Below, piece after piece: positions 51,415 through 60,393 of a stretch of DNA of 64,000 nucleotides. Both the position numbers and the translations under genes were made by a program. This DNA comes from Lysobacter sp. BMK333-48F3 (GTDB lineage Bacteria; Pseudomonadota; Gammaproteobacteria; Xanthomonadales; Xanthomonadaceae): NCBI RefSeq assembly GCF_019733395.1, contig NZ_JAIHOO010000001.1:3224501-3288500 (forward strand), written 5' to 3'. The notes under the pieces are model-generated. The model had not been told where the DNA came from, did not search any database, and saw only the letters and a program-made list of their open reading frames with translations. How positions within the stretch are numbered: the first letter of the stretch is position 1; each line of letters begins with the position of its first letter.

Positions 51415-52002
51415 TCAGTGGCGGCGCGGATCCAGCGCCGCCTCGTACAGGCGTTGCTGCAGGCTGGCCGGATGAGTGGCCGCGTCCGGCCAAGCCGGCT
51501 CGCTGCGGCCGCGGGTCGGCGCGGCGATCCCGAGCCCGGCGAACAGGCGGGCGAAATCGCCCGCCGCGGCCGGGTCGGCGCGGCCGAGTTCGCCGAGCAG
51601 GGCCTCGATCAGGTGCCGGCCCGGCAACAGTTGGAAGCGCCCCCGGGCCTCGAGCTTGACGATCGGCGCCTCGTGCAGCGAGCGCTGCTCCGGGCCGTGC
51701 CAATAGCCGATCACCTCGCCCTCGTCGTTCTCGATCACGAAGCTGATGTAGGCGCTGACGCCCTCGATCGCGGCGCAGCGCGCGCGCACCATCGGATCGG
51801 CCAGGTCGGCGCGGCTCAGATAGCCCTCCGGGTCGAGCAGGGCGGGCTGGTAGTCGTGATCGATCACCGTGCAGCCCAGTTCGGCGAGCAACTGCAGCAA
51901 CGGCGGATGCTGGCGCCGCCACAGGCGCAGCAGCGCCTCCAGGTCGGCGGGCAGGGAACCGGGCGGCGGCGCGTGGAAACCGGCGTAGGCGGCCGAAGCC
52001 AT
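51415..52002 (-). CDS. Hypothetical protein, possibly SUKH/SMI1-like
   Basis: This is a 195-residue soluble protein without signal or membrane segments. It starts MASAAYAGFHAPPPG with helical LEALLRLWRRQHPPLLQLLAELG. The middle part, SFVIENDEGEVIGYWHGPEQ, then PIVKLEARGRFQLLPGRHLIEALL, is vaguely like SMI1/KNR4 (SUKH) immunity-type proteins, but I would not rely on this. No toxin gene lies next to it. It is convergent with the DUF6165 gene, and the GT9 gene lies behind it on the same strand with a terminator between. Confidence 0.7.
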   Translation of the reverse strand: MASAAYAGFHAPPPGSLPADLEALLRLWRRQHPPLLQLLAELGCTVIDHDYQPALLDPEGYLSRADLADPMVRARCAAIEGVSAYISFVIENDEGEVIGYWHGPEQRSLHEAPIVKLEARGRFQLLPGRHLIEALLGELGRADPAAAGDFARLFAGLGIAAPTRGRSEPAWPDAATHPASLQQRLYEAALDPRRH

Positions 52003-52077
52003 GGGCAGCGTCTCGTTGGGGACGGTTCAACGTCGCATCGGGCCGTGTCGGTCAGACGACACCGCACCTTCGTTAAC

Positions 52078-52122
52078 GCAAAACCCGGCCGATTCAGGCC
52101 GCGCCAGCGGTCCGGCCGGGTT
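52078..52122 (-). terminator. Putative terminator after the GT9 gene
   Basis: On the minus strand AACCCGGCCG (52122-52113) pairs with CGGCCGGGTT (52091-52082), with a 21-nt loop, followed by TTTTG. The stem is strong but the loop long. It lies 96 bp beyond the GT9 stop. Confidence 0.55.
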
Positions 52123-52217
52123 GCGTCGGGGAATTAGGCGGGCAGGGTATACGTACCCGTATGGAGTAGAAACTCGGCCAGCGCCGGCCGGCGGCTGGCC
52201 CGGCCGCTGGCCCGTGC

Positions 52218-53303
52218 TCAGGCGCCCGCTTGCGCCGGGTGGTCGGCGCGGTAGCGCTCGAACGCGGCGATGCCGTCCTCGACCGTGATCAGGTCCATGA
52301 CCCCGTCGTGCTCGATCTTGCGGCCCCAGCCGATTTCGGCCGCGGGCTTGCCCAGGTACTTGCGCGCGGCGTCGTCGTAGCGGTCGGCGCAATAACGGCG
52401 GTCGCTGTAGGGCCCGCTGCGCGCCGGATTGCTGGCCGCGTGCAGGCCCAGCACCTTGGTGCCCATGGCGTTGGCGATGTGCATCGGCCCGGAGTCGGGG
52501 GTCATCAGCAACTGGCCGCGCTCGAGCAAGGCCGGCAGTTGCTTGAGCGTGTCCTTGCCGACCAGGTCAAGCGCGGGATGGCGCATCGCGGCCAGGATGG
52601 CGTCGGCGGTGTCGCGTTCGAGCTGGCTGCGGCCGCCGCACAGCACCACCCGCCAGCCGCGGTCGGCGGCGTGGTCGGCGACCGCGGCATAGCGTTCGTT
52701 GCGCCAGTTGCGCAGCACGTGGCTGGAGCAGGGCGAGATCAGCAGGGTCGGCACGCCGTCCTGCGGCCACTGCGCCCGCGCCCATTCGCGCGCCTCGTCG
52801 GGCACCGGCAGGTCCCAGCGCACTTCGGTCTGGCGCAGCCCCAGCGGTTCGCAGAAGCTGCCGATCGCGTCGAGCACGTGGATGCCTGGGCGATCGGCGA
52901 TGCGTTCGTTGACGAACAGGCCGTGCAGGTCCTTGGAGCGGGCGCGGTCGTAGCCGACCCGGCGCCGGGCCGGAACGAAGGCCGACAGCAGGTTGGCGCG
53001 CGCGGCGACCTGCATCTGCAACAGCGCCTCGAAGCGCCCGTCGGGCAGTTCGCGCTGGCGCAGCGCGCGGCCGACGGCGCGCATGCCGGCCAAGCCGGTC
53101 TTCTTGTCGTACTCGACGAACTCGACCCCCTCCAGGCCGTCGAGCAGGCGTCGTTCGCCCTTGCCGATCAGCCACACGATCGAGGCCTGCGGGCGCGCCG
53201 CGCGCAGGGTCCGCACCAGCGGCACGACATGGGTCACGTCGCCCAGCGCCGACAGGCGCAGCAGGCATAGGGAAGGCGAAGAACTGAGAGGCGATTGGCT
53301 CAC
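52218..53303 (-). CDS. LPS-type glycosyltransferase family 9 protein
   Basis: This 361-residue GT-B enzyme of the heptosyltransferase family has the N-terminal motif [22 protein letters not shown] (residues about 15-36). The C-terminal donor site shows [52 protein letters not shown] and [22 protein letters not shown], with the Asp-Ser-Gly-Pro-His-Ile-Ala motif typical of GT9. It probably adds a heptose-like sugar to LPS core. The start is taken as GTG 53303 ([22 protein letters not shown]); this leaves only 21 bp to the divergent kinase gene. Confidence 0.93.
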   Translation of the reverse strand: MSQSPLSSSPSLCLLRLSALGDVTHVVPLVRTLRAARPQASIVWLIGKGERRLLDGLEGVEFVEYDKKTGLAGMRAVGRALRQRELPDGRFEALLQMQVAARANLLSAFVPARRRVGYDRARSKDLHGLFVNERIADRPGIHVLDAIGSFCEPLGLRQTEVRWDLPVPDEAREWARAQWPQDGVPTLLISPCSSHVLRNWRNERYAAVADHAADRGWRVVLCGGRSQLERDTADAILAAMRHPALDLVGKDTLKQLPALLERGQLLMTPDSGPMHIANAMGTKVLGLHAASNPARSGPYSDRRYCADRYDDAARKYLGKPAAEIGWGRKIEHDGVMDLITVEDGIAAFERYRADHPAQAGA

Positions 53304-53324
53304 GTGCTTGTTAGACTCGGACGG

Positions 53325-54074
53325 ATGACGGGTTATGACGCCGCCGAGGGACTGACGCCGTACCGCGACGACAGCGGCTACGGTGCGATTCTGTTCGACC
53401 GCGAGCGGGTGCAGCAAGCGCTGCCGGAGTGGTTCTCGCCCGCGCACTGGGGCGCCAAGGCGCGTCCGGTCGACAGCGGCGGCCGCGGCGGGGCCTGGTT
53501 CGTGGACGCGCCGTTCGGCCAGGCGGTGCTGCGGCGCTACCTGCGCGGCGGCCTGGTCGCGCGCTTCAACCGCGACCGCTACTGGTGGCAAGGCGCCCAC
53601 CGCACCCGCAGTTTCGCCGAGTTCCGCCTGACCCGCGAGGTCGCGCGCAAGGGTCTGCCGGTGCCGATGCCGGTCGCGGCCTGGTACCGGCGTGACGGGC
53701 TGCACTATTACGCGGCGATCCTGATCGAGCGCCTGAACGACGTGCGCTCGCTGGCCGACCGCGCCGCGGTCGCCGGCGACGGCGCGCCCTGGGAGGAGGC
53801 CGGCCGGCTGATCGCGCGCTGCCACCGCGCCGGGCTCGACCACGCCGACCTCAACGCCACCAATCTGCTGTTCGACAGCGGCGGCCGCGGCTGGGTCATC
53901 GACCTGGACCGCGGCGCGATCCGGATCCCGGCCACCGCCTGGCGCGAGCGCAATCTGGCCCGGCTGCTGCGTTCGCTGCAGAAGCTGCGCGGCGCGCGCT
54001 CGCCGGCCGAGGTCGAGCGCGATTTCGCCCGACTGCGCACGGCCTATGACCGCGCCTGGGAACGTGGTTACTGA
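53325..54074 (+). CDS. kdkA: 3-deoxy-D-manno-octulosonic acid (Kdo) kinase
   Basis: This 249-residue lipopolysaccharide kinase transfers phosphate from ATP to O-4 of Kdo, needed when the inner core has only one Kdo. It begins [20 protein letters not shown]. Features are the nucleotide region [10 protein letters not shown], the lysine-bearing [20 protein letters not shown], the catalytic loop [11 protein letters not shown] and the metal motif [10 protein letters not shown]. Length agrees with KdkA of Xanthomonas and Haemophilus. It is divergent from GT9, and together they form an LPS-core pair. The next gene, MBL, starts 30 bp downstream. Confidence 0.95.
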   Translation: MTGYDAAEGLTPYRDDSGYGAILFDRERVQQALPEWFSPAHWGAKARPVDSGGRGGAWFVDAPFGQAVLRRYLRGGLVARFNRDRYWWQGAHRTRSFAEFRLTREVARKGLPVPMPVAAWYRRDGLHYYAAILIERLNDVRSLADRAAVAGDGAPWEEAGRLIARCHRAGLDHADLNATNLLFDSGGRGWVIDLDRGAIRIPATAWRERNLARLLRSLQKLRGARSPAEVERDFARLRTAYDRAWERGY

Positions 54075-54104
54075 AAGAGTGTTCGGTCAAAGGCGAGGGT
54101 GGGC

Positions 54105-54860
54105 ATGAGTTGGCGGTTGCGTCTGCACGGCGTCGGCAATGCGTCGGCGGTGGAATTGGGTTCGGCGATGGCGACGCTGGAGCGCGACGGCGAGCCGTGG
54201 CTGACCGTCGACTGCGGCGGCGAAGGCCTGACCGCGTATCTGGCCCACTACGGCCGGATGCCCGAAGCGCTGTTCGTCACCCACACCCACCTCGATCACG
54301 TCGCCGGCTTCGAGCGCTTGTTCGTCGCCCACTATTTCGATCCGGCGAAGCGCGGCAAGGTGCGCCTGTACGTGCCGGCGCCGGTGGTGCCCTTGCTGCA
54401 CCAGCGCGTGGCCGACTACCCCAACGTGCTGGCCGAGGGCGGGGTGAACTTCTGGGATGCGTTCCAACTGGTTCCGGTCAGCGGCCATTTCTGGCACGAC
54501 GGCCAGCGCCTGGAAGTGTTCGCCACCCGCCACCATTGGCCCGACAGCGCCTTCGGCCTGCGTCTGCGCGGCAGCGCGATCTGGACCGGCGACACCCGGC
54601 CGATTCCCGAGGTATTGGCCAAATACGCCGACGCCGGCGAACTGATCGCCCACGACTGCGCCCTGCACGGCAACCCCTCGCACAGCGGCATCGAGGACCT
54701 GGAGCGCGAATACCCGCGCGAGTTGCTGAACCGCTGCGTCCTGTACCACTACGGCAGCCGCGAGGAAGGCGACGTGCTGGCCGCGCGGGGGTATCGTGTG
54801 GGCAGGCCGGGCGAGGTGATCGAGCTGGCCGAGCCCCATCAGACCCAGGTGCCGTCCTAG
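54105..54860 (+). CDS. MBL-fold metallo-hydrolase
   Basis: This 251-residue metallo-beta-lactamase-fold protein has HTHLDH (residues about 62-67) as the metal motif, RHHWPDSAFG with further histidine, and WTGDTRPIPEVL with the bridging aspartate. The late histidine sits in VLYHYGSREEG. The fold is close to RNase Z and phosphodiesterase-like MBL proteins, but no long RNase Z arm is present. An alternative GTG at 54099 adds two residues. It overlaps no gene but ends exactly at the moaA start (stop TAG 54858-54860, GTG 54861). Confidence 0.88.
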   Translation: MSWRLRLHGVGNASAVELGSAMATLERDGEPWLTVDCGGEGLTAYLAHYGRMPEALFVTHTHLDHVAGFERLFVAHYFDPAKRGKVRLYVPAPVVPLLHQRVADYPNVLAEGGVNFWDAFQLVPVSGHFWHDGQRLEVFATRHHWPDSAFGLRLRGSAIWTGDTRPIPEVLAKYADAGELIAHDCALHGNPSHSGIEDLEREYPRELLNRCVLYHYGSREEGDVLAARGYRVGRPGEVIELAEPHQTQVPS

Positions 54861-55919
54861 GTGAATGCCGTCGCAGCGCAGGAGCTTGCCGCACGGGCCG
54901 CTGGCGAAGCGGCGCCGGCGCTGCCGCTCGACCGGCTCGGCCGGCCGCTGCGCGACCTGCGCCTGTCGCTGATCGAGGCCTGCAATTTCCGCTGTCCGTA
55001 TTGCATGCCGGCCGATCGGGTCGGCGACGACTACGGCCTGGACGCGGCCGGGCGGCTGAGCTTCGACGAGATCGAAACCCTGGTGCGCGGCTTCGTCCGC
55101 ATCGGGGTCAGCAAGCTGCGCCTGACCGGCGGCGAACCCCTGCTGCGCAAGCGCCTGCCCGAACTGATCGCGCGCCTGGCGGCGATCCCCGGCCTGGACG
55201 ATCTGGCCCTGACCACCAACGGCTCGTTGCTGGCGCGACAGGCCAAGGCCCTGCGCGAGGCCGGCCTGCGCCGTCTCACCGTCAGCCTGGACGCGCTCGA
55301 CCCGGCCTTGTTCCGGCGCCTGTCCGGCGGCCGCGGCGAGGTCGCGCAGGTGCTGGCCGGGATCGATGCGGCGCATGCGGCCGGGTTCGGGCCGATCAAG
55401 CTCAATTGCGTGGTCCAGCACGGGGTCAACGAAGACCAGGTGCTGCCGCTGGTCGAGCGCTTCCGCGCCGGCGGCGACGTGCTGCGCTTCATCGAATACA
55501 TGGACGTCGGCAACTGCAACGGCTGGAGCCAGGCCGGCGTCGTGCCCTCGCAGGCGCTGCGCGACCGGATCCATGCGCGCTGGCCGTTGCGCGCGCTCGA
55601 CGCCAACTACCGCGGCGAAGTCGCCTCGCGCTACGGCTTCGTCGACGGCGCCGGCGAGATCGGCTTCGTCTCCTCGATCAGCGCGCCGTTCTGCGGCGAC
55701 TGCCATCGAGCCCGGGTCTCCGCCGACGGTCGTCTGTACACCTGTCTGTTCGCCGCCGAAGGCAGCGATCTGCGCCCGCCGCTGGCCCAGGGCGAGGACG
55801 CCTTCGCCGCCCACCTGGCCCGGCTGTGGTCGCAACGCGGCGACCGCTACAGCGAGTTGCGCGCCGCCGACGCGCCGCGCCCGCGCCGGCATGTGGAGAT
55901 GTTCCTGATCGGCGGTTGA
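54861..55919 (+). CDS. moaA: GTP 3',8-cyclase MoaA
   Basis: This 352-residue radical-SAM enzyme starts molybdenum cofactor synthesis by converting GTP to 3',8-cyclo-GTP. The N-terminal cluster motif is CNFRCPYC (residues about 41-48) and the second cluster is CGDCHRARVSADGRLYTCL near residues 275-295. LRLTGGEPLLRKRLPELI and LTTNGSLLARQA fit SAM and GTP binding. The C-terminal double glycine (FLIGG), required for activity, is present. The start is GTG at 54861, directly abutting the preceding stop. Confidence 0.97.
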   Translation: MNAVAAQELAARAAGEAAPALPLDRLGRPLRDLRLSLIEACNFRCPYCMPADRVGDDYGLDAAGRLSFDEIETLVRGFVRIGVSKLRLTGGEPLLRKRLPELIARLAAIPGLDDLALTTNGSLLARQAKALREAGLRRLTVSLDALDPALFRRLSGGRGEVAQVLAGIDAAHAAGFGPIKLNCVVQHGVNEDQVLPLVERFRAGGDVLRFIEYMDVGNCNGWSQAGVVPSQALRDRIHARWPLRALDANYRGEVASRYGFVDGAGEIGFVSSISAPFCGDCHRARVSADGRLYTCLFAAEGSDLRPPLAQGEDAFAAHLARLWSQRGDRYSELRAADAPRPRRHVEMFLIGG

Positions 55920-55960
55920 GCGCTGCGGCGCGGGCCGTGCGGAGCGGGCACAATCCAGGC

Positions 55961-56683
55961 ATGAACGCGATCGCCGCTGCGCATGTCCAGCCGACCGGGG
56001 CGCAGCGATTGCGCAGCCAGGGTTTCCTGCTCTGGCCGGGCGCGCTGTCCGGCGCGGACCTGGCGCGGGCGGGCGCGCAGGCCGATGCGGCGGTGCAGGG
56101 GCTCGACGAGGCCGAGGCGGGCAGCCGCGATCTGCTCGCCCACGCCGGTTGCGCGGCCTGGGTCGCGCCCTTGCGGCGCCTGCTGGCGGCGTCGGACGTG
56201 CTCGACGCGGACGCCGTCGCGGTGCAAGCCAGCTTGTTCCGCAAGAGCGCGTCGCGTAACTGGAAGGTCGCCTGGCACCAGGATCTCTCGGTGCCGGTCG
56301 CCGAGCGCATCGAACATCCGCAGTTGCGCGGCTGGTCGCGCAAGCAGGGGTTGGATTTCGTCCAGCCGCCGGTGGGATTGCTGGCACGGCTGACCGTGGT
56401 GCGCCTGCACCTGGATCCCTGCGGCGGCGGCGACGGTCCGCTGCGGGTGGTGCCGGGCTCGCACCGGCACGGGCGTTTGCGCGCATCGCAGGCGCAGGCA
56501 TTGCGCGCCGGCGCGGGCGAAACCGAATGCAGCGCGCAGCCCGGCGATCTGCTTATCATGCAACCCTTGCTGCTGCATGCCTCGTCCAAGGCGGTCCGAC
56601 CGCAGGGCCGGCGGCGGGTGCTGCATTTTCTGTTCGGACCGCGCGAGCCGGGGTACGGACTACGCTGGAGTGTGACGATTTGA
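55961..56683 (+). CDS. Phytanoyl-CoA dioxygenase family protein
   Basis: This 240-residue Fe(II)/2-oxoglutarate dioxygenase-like protein shows the first metal ligands in AWHQDLSV (His and Asp near residue 109), the distal His in [11 protein letters not shown] near 206, and the 2-oxoglutarate Arg in [21 protein letters not shown] is typical of the family. The iron site is therefore intact. It sits between moaA and moaC. Its TGA overlaps the moaC TTG start (TTGA at 56680-56683), so it is expressed with the Mo-cofactor genes, although no dioxygenase step is known in that pathway. The substrate is unknown. Confidence 0.9.
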   Translation: MNAIAAAHVQPTGAQRLRSQGFLLWPGALSGADLARAGAQADAAVQGLDEAEAGSRDLLAHAGCAAWVAPLRRLLAASDVLDADAVAVQASLFRKSASRNWKVAWHQDLSVPVAERIEHPQLRGWSRKQGLDFVQPPVGLLARLTVVRLHLDPCGGGDGPLRVVPGSHRHGRLRASQAQALRAGAGETECSAQPGDLLIMQPLLLHASSKAVRPQGRRRVLHFLFGPREPGYGLRWSVTI

Positions 56684-57372
56684 GCGCCGATTCCGCCCTG
56701 ACCCATATCGATCGCGACGGCCGTCCGGCGATGGTCGACGTGTCCGCCAAGGCGACCACCGCGCGCGAAGCCGCGGCGCGTTGCCGGGTGACGTTTCCGG
56801 CCGCGGTCGCCGCGCAGTTGCGCGCCAGCGGGCTGCGCAGCAAGAAGGGCGCGGTGATCGACACCGCGATCGTCGCCGGCACGATGGCGGTCAAGCGCAC
56901 CCACGAGCTGATTCCGTTCTGCCATCCGCTGCCGATCGACGGCTGCCGGATCGCCATCGACTGGGACGGCGAACGCAGCCTGGCGATCGATTGCGCGGTG
57001 CGCACCACCCATCGCACCGGGGTCGAGATGGAAGCGTTGACCGGGGCCACGGTCGCGGCGCTGACCGTGTACGACATGTGCAAGGCCTTGTCGCATGCGA
57101 TCGTGCTCGGCCCGGCGCGGCTGCTCGGCAAGCGCGGCGGCAAGCGCGATTTCGGCCGCAGCGGATTCGCCGAGGACGCCATCGCGGCGGCGAAGCCGCG
57201 CCAAAGCGCCGCGAAGCGGGCGGCTGTGGCCAAGCCCGCTACCGTCAAGCCTGCCGCAGCCAAGCCTGCCGCGGCCAAGCTTGTCGCAGCCAAGCCCGCT
57301 GCAGGCAAACGCGTTGCCGGCAAGCCGGGCCCGGCGCGGCCGGCGCGTGCGCGTCGCGGAGGCGCCGCATGA
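56680..57372 (+). CDS. moaC: Cyclic pyranopterin monophosphate synthase MoaC with H1-like tail
   Basis: This 230-residue protein carries MoaC at residues 1-165, converting 3',8-cyclo-GTP to cyclic pyranopterin monophosphate. The start is TTG at 56680, giving [22 protein letters not shown] as in other MoaC proteins. The active-site motifs are [13 protein letters not shown] (residues 72-84), GVEMEAL (114-120) and [10 protein letters not shown] (131-140). MoaC is normally about 160 residues. Here residues 170-230 form an Ala/Lys/Pro/Arg tail with [12 protein letters not shown] repeats like histone H1. moaD overlaps its end (ATGA). Confidence 0.95.
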   Translation: MSADSALTHIDRDGRPAMVDVSAKATTAREAAARCRVTFPAAVAAQLRASGLRSKKGAVIDTAIVAGTMAVKRTHELIPFCHPLPIDGCRIAIDWDGERSLAIDCAVRTTHRTGVEMEALTGATVAALTVYDMCKALSHAIVLGPARLLGKRGGKRDFGRSGFAEDAIAAAKPRQSAAKRAAVAKPATVKPAAAKPAAAKLVAAKPAAGKRVAGKPGPARPARARRGGAA

Positions 57373-57611
57373 GCCGTCTGACCGTGCTGTATTTCGCCAG
57401 CCTGCGCGACGCCGCCGGCGTCGCCAGCGAAACCGTCGACGCCGACGCGGCCGATCTGCGCGCGTTGTACCAAGTCTTGCGCGCGCGCCACGGTTTCGCC
57501 CTGCCGGTGGAGCGGCTGCGGGTCGCGGTCGACGGCGCCTTCGCGCGCTGGGACGACGCGCCGCGCGCGGGCAGCGAAGTTGCCTTCATTCCGCCGGTGT
57601 CGGGAGGCTGA
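57369..57611 (+). CDS. moaD: Molybdopterin synthase small subunit MoaD
   Basis: This 80-residue ubiquitin-fold protein carries sulfur as a C-terminal thiocarboxylate for molybdopterin synthesis. It starts [17 protein letters not shown] and ends PPVSGG, with the obligatory double glycine. [20 protein letters not shown] is the usual middle. Start and end are tightly spaced with neighbours: ATGA overlap with moaC and a 3-bp gap to moaE. No moeB-type activating enzyme gene is in the window. Confidence 0.96.
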   Translation: MSRLTVLYFASLRDAAGVASETVDADAADLRALYQVLRARHGFALPVERLRVAVDGAFARWDDAPRAGSEVAFIPPVSGG

Positions 57612-57614
57612 GCG

Positions 57615-58037
57615 ATGACCCGGTTCCGATTGTCCGAGCAAGCCTTCGACATCGCGCCGCTGCGCGAGCGCCTGCTCAGCGAACGCGCCGGCGCCTACGC
57701 CAGCTTCGAAGGCTGGGTGCGCGACCACCACGGCGGCCGCGCGGTGGCCGGCCTGCGCTACGAGAGCTATGCCGCCCTGGCCGCGGCCGAAGGCGAGCGG
57801 GTGCTGGACGAGGCGCTGGAGAAATTCGCCATCGTCGAAGCCTGCTGCGTGCACCGGGTCGGCGAGCTGGCGATCGGCGAACTGGCGGTGTGGGTCGGGG
57901 TCAGCGCCGCGCACCGCGACGCCGCCTTCGCCGCCTGCCGCTACATCATCGACGAGACCAAGCGGCGGGTGCCGATCTGGAAGCACGAGCGCTACGCCGA
58001 CGGCGCCGCCGACTGGCTGCATCCCGAACCGCCGTAA
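57615..58037 (+). CDS. moaE: Molybdopterin synthase large subunit MoaE
   Basis: This 140-residue catalytic subunit of molybdopterin synthase has the family motifs GAYASFEGWVRDHHGGRAVAG near the N-terminus and LRYESYAALAAAEG. The active-site region CVHRVGELAIGELAVWVGVSA follows, then RYIIDETKRRVPIWKHERYADG, with the catalytic lysines in DETKRRVPIWKHE. It forms a heterotetramer with MoaD. It is the last gene of the moaA-PhyH-moaC-moaD-moaE run. Confidence 0.97.
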   Translation: MTRFRLSEQAFDIAPLRERLLSERAGAYASFEGWVRDHHGGRAVAGLRYESYAALAAAEGERVLDEALEKFAIVEACCVHRVGELAIGELAVWVGVSAAHRDAAFAACRYIIDETKRRVPIWKHERYADGAADWLHPEPP

Positions 58038-58146
58038 ACGCGGTCGCGCGAATGCGACGCAGGTGCGCGGCCGCTGGCCGGCGTTACGCTAGGCTCCGCT
58101 CGACGCCGTCGCGCGCTGTCGCGAACCTCATCGGAGCCGGACCGCC

Positions 58147-59148
58147 ATGCGCTTGCGATCCCTGGGACTGGGCCTGTATCTGCTGATCGCGCCTGCGGCC
58201 GCGGGCGAACTGCTGGTCGGCAACAAGGCGGCCGACACGGTCTGGCGCCTGTCGCTGGACGACGGCCGCAAGCTCGGCGAATTCGCCAGCGGCCACGGCC
58301 CGCACGAAATCGCGGTCGACGGTGCGCTGGCGGTGGTCGCCGATTACGGCGACAAGGACGCGCCCGGACATACCCTGACCGTGCTCGATCTGCAGGCAAG
58401 GCAAGCGCCGCGGCGGATCGAGCTGGGCCGCCATGGCCGCCCGCACGGCCTGCGCTTCCTGCCCGGCGGGCGCGAATTGCTGGTCACCACCGAGGCCAGC
58501 GCGCACTTGCTTCGGGTCGACGTCGCCAGCGGCCGGATCGTCGCCGAGATCGCGCTCGGCGAGGGCCGCGGCCACATGGTCGCGCTGAGCGCCGACGGCG
58601 CCAGCGCCTACGTCAGCAAGATCGACCGCGGCAGCCTCAGCCGCATCGACCTGGACGACAACCGCAAGACTGCCGAAGTCGCCGCCGGGGCCGGCGCCGA
58701 AGGCCTGGCGGTGCGGCCCGGCAGCGGCGAAATCTGGGTCGGCAACCGCGACGCGGGTACGGTGACGGTGCACGACCCGCGCGACCTGTCGGTTCGCGCG
58801 ACCCTGGACAGCCCCGGCTTTCCGATCCGGGTTGCGTTCACCGCCGACGGCCGCTACGCCCTGGTCAGCAACGCGCGCGCGGCGACGCTGTCGGTGTTCG
58901 ACGCGCGACGCAAGCGCCTGCAGGCGCGCATCGCCTTGGCGCGCGAGGGCGCGCAGTACCGCGACACGCTGCTCGGCCGGGCCGCGTTGCCGATCGGGGT
59001 CGTCGCCGATCCGCAGCGGCCGCGCGTCTATGTCGCGATCAGCGGCGGCGACGAGATCGCGGTGATCGACCGTCGCCGCTGGCGGGTGACGGCGCGTTGG
59101 CCGACCGGACGCGAGCCCGATGCGCTGGCGCTGACGGCGGCGCCCTGA
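58147..59148 (+). CDS. Exported YncE-like beta-propeller protein
   Basis: This 333-residue protein has a signal peptide (MRLRSLGLGLYLLIAPAAAG) and about seven repeats of the YncE/cytochrome-cd1-like beta-propeller. Examples are ELLVGNKAADTVWRLSLDDG, AYVSKIDRGSLSRIDLDDN, EIWVGNRDAGTVTVHDPRD and YALVSNARAATLSVFDARR. The repeat unit is about 42-46 residues. It should be periplasmic. Such propellers can bind small molecules or proteins; the role here is unknown. It has 108 bp before the ATG and runs convergent to the AraC regulator. Confidence 0.88.
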   Translation: MRLRSLGLGLYLLIAPAAAGELLVGNKAADTVWRLSLDDGRKLGEFASGHGPHEIAVDGALAVVADYGDKDAPGHTLTVLDLQARQAPRRIELGRHGRPHGLRFLPGGRELLVTTEASAHLLRVDVASGRIVAEIALGEGRGHMVALSADGASAYVSKIDRGSLSRIDLDDNRKTAEVAAGAGAEGLAVRPGSGEIWVGNRDAGTVTVHDPRDLSVRATLDSPGFPIRVAFTADGRYALVSNARAATLSVFDARRKRLQARIALAREGAQYRDTLLGRAALPIGVVADPQRPRVYVAISGGDEIAVIDRRRWRVTARWPTGREPDALALTAAP

Positions 59149-59157
59149 GCGGTTTCT

Positions 59158-60135
59158 TCAGGCGTCGAGCGCGACCGTCGCTTCGCCCTGGCGCGCGGCG
59201 CCCGGGGTGATGCCGAGCACGCGCTTGAACGCGCGCGAAAACGCGGCTTCGGACTGGTAGCCCAGTTGCTCGGCGATGTCGGCGACGGCGCGGTCGCCTT
59301 CGCGCAGCCAGGTCAGGGCGATGTGCATGCGCCAGCGCGCCAGGTATTGCATCGCCGGCTCGCCGACCAGTTGGTGGAAACGCGCGGCGAAGGCCGAGCG
59401 CGACATCGCCGCGACTTGCGCCATCGCCGCCAGGGTCCAGGCGCGCGCCGGTTCGCGGTGGATCTGGGCGATCGCGCGGCCGATCTGGCGGTCCTGCAGG
59501 GCGCCCAGCCAACCGCTGCGCGCGGCCGGATCGCGTTCGATCCAGGTGCGGATGGCCTGGATCACCAGGATGTCGGCCAAGCGGGTGATCACGGTTTCGC
59601 TGCCGGGGCGCAGCTCGCTCGCTTCGCTGGCGACGAAGCGCAGGGTGCTGCGCAGCCAGTCGCTGCGCGGACCGTCGTCGGCGTCGTCGCGGCCGACGTG
59701 CACGACCTGCGGCAGCAGGCCGATCAGCCGCTGCGCGGCGGGATGGTCGAAACGCACCACCGCGCACAGCAGCCGCGCCGGCGCGCCGCCGCCGCCGAGG
59801 CGGATCACCTCGTAGCGCTCGCCGGCCTGCGCTCGCGGCAGATCGAACAAGGGCGTGGCGAGTACGCCCGGCCGGCTGCACAGGCGATGGCCGAGGCCGT
59901 GCGGGACCAGCAACAGGTCGAACGGCCGCAGCGGCAGCGGCGCGCGGCCGTCGAGCTCCAGCCAGCATTCGCCCTGGGTGACCACGTGCAGCATCAGGCA
60001 CTGCGGCATCGCCGGCAGGGCCAGCCCCCAGGGTTCGCTGAACTCCGAGCTGCAATAGAACGCGCCGCTCATGCGCAGCGAGTGCAGGGCTTCGCCGAGC
60101 GGATCGAGCGGCGACCAGACGTCGGGGGCGGGCAT
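59158..60135 (-). CDS. AraC-family transcriptional regulator
   Basis: This 325-residue protein (start MPAPDVWSPLDPLGEAL, ATG at 60135) has an N-terminal cupin-type sensor, residues about 10-190, with GECWLELDGRAPLPLRPFDLLLVPHG. A C-terminal AraC/XylS DNA-binding domain with two helix-turn-helix units follows: LAAMAQVAAMSRSAFAARFHQLVGEPAMQYL and VADIAEQLGYQSEAAFSRAFKRVLGITP. It is divergent from an NmrA-type oxidoreductase gene 258 bp away, the usual arrangement of regulator and target. Confidence 0.94.
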   Translation of the reverse strand: MPAPDVWSPLDPLGEALHSLRMSGAFYCSSEFSEPWGLALPAMPQCLMLHVVTQGECWLELDGRAPLPLRPFDLLLVPHGLGHRLCSRPGVLATPLFDLPRAQAGERYEVIRLGGGGAPARLLCAVVRFDHPAAQRLIGLLPQVVHVGRDDADDGPRSDWLRSTLRFVASEASELRPGSETVITRLADILVIQAIRTWIERDPAARSGWLGALQDRQIGRAIAQIHREPARAWTLAAMAQVAAMSRSAFAARFHQLVGEPAMQYLARWRMHIALTWLREGDRAVADIAEQLGYQSEAAFSRAFKRVLGITPGAARQGEATVALDA

Positions 60136-60393
60136 GGGGGGAGTGTGGGGCGCCGCGGTCGCCCAGGGCAAGGCGTCGACGCTGAGGAGACAGAAGACAG
60201 CGGCTGCGGGATTCCGAGTCCGCGCTCCCGCCCTCCTGGACGCGCGATCAAGAATCCGCGACGCCCCGGCATGGGCCGGCGGCGGCCGCGGGACGAGAGT
60301 GGGCGGCAACGAAGGCGAGCCCGCGACACGGTTCTCGCGCTGCTGGTTCCTCGTTTCTTTCCCCTCGTTCCCAGCCCCAACAGGAGTTCCGCC

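Noticed and set aside
54087..56501. Minus-strand frame opposite the MBL, moaA and PhyH genes
   Set aside because: Arginine/proline-rich composition typical of antisense frames; the plus genes have catalytic motifs and proper spacing.
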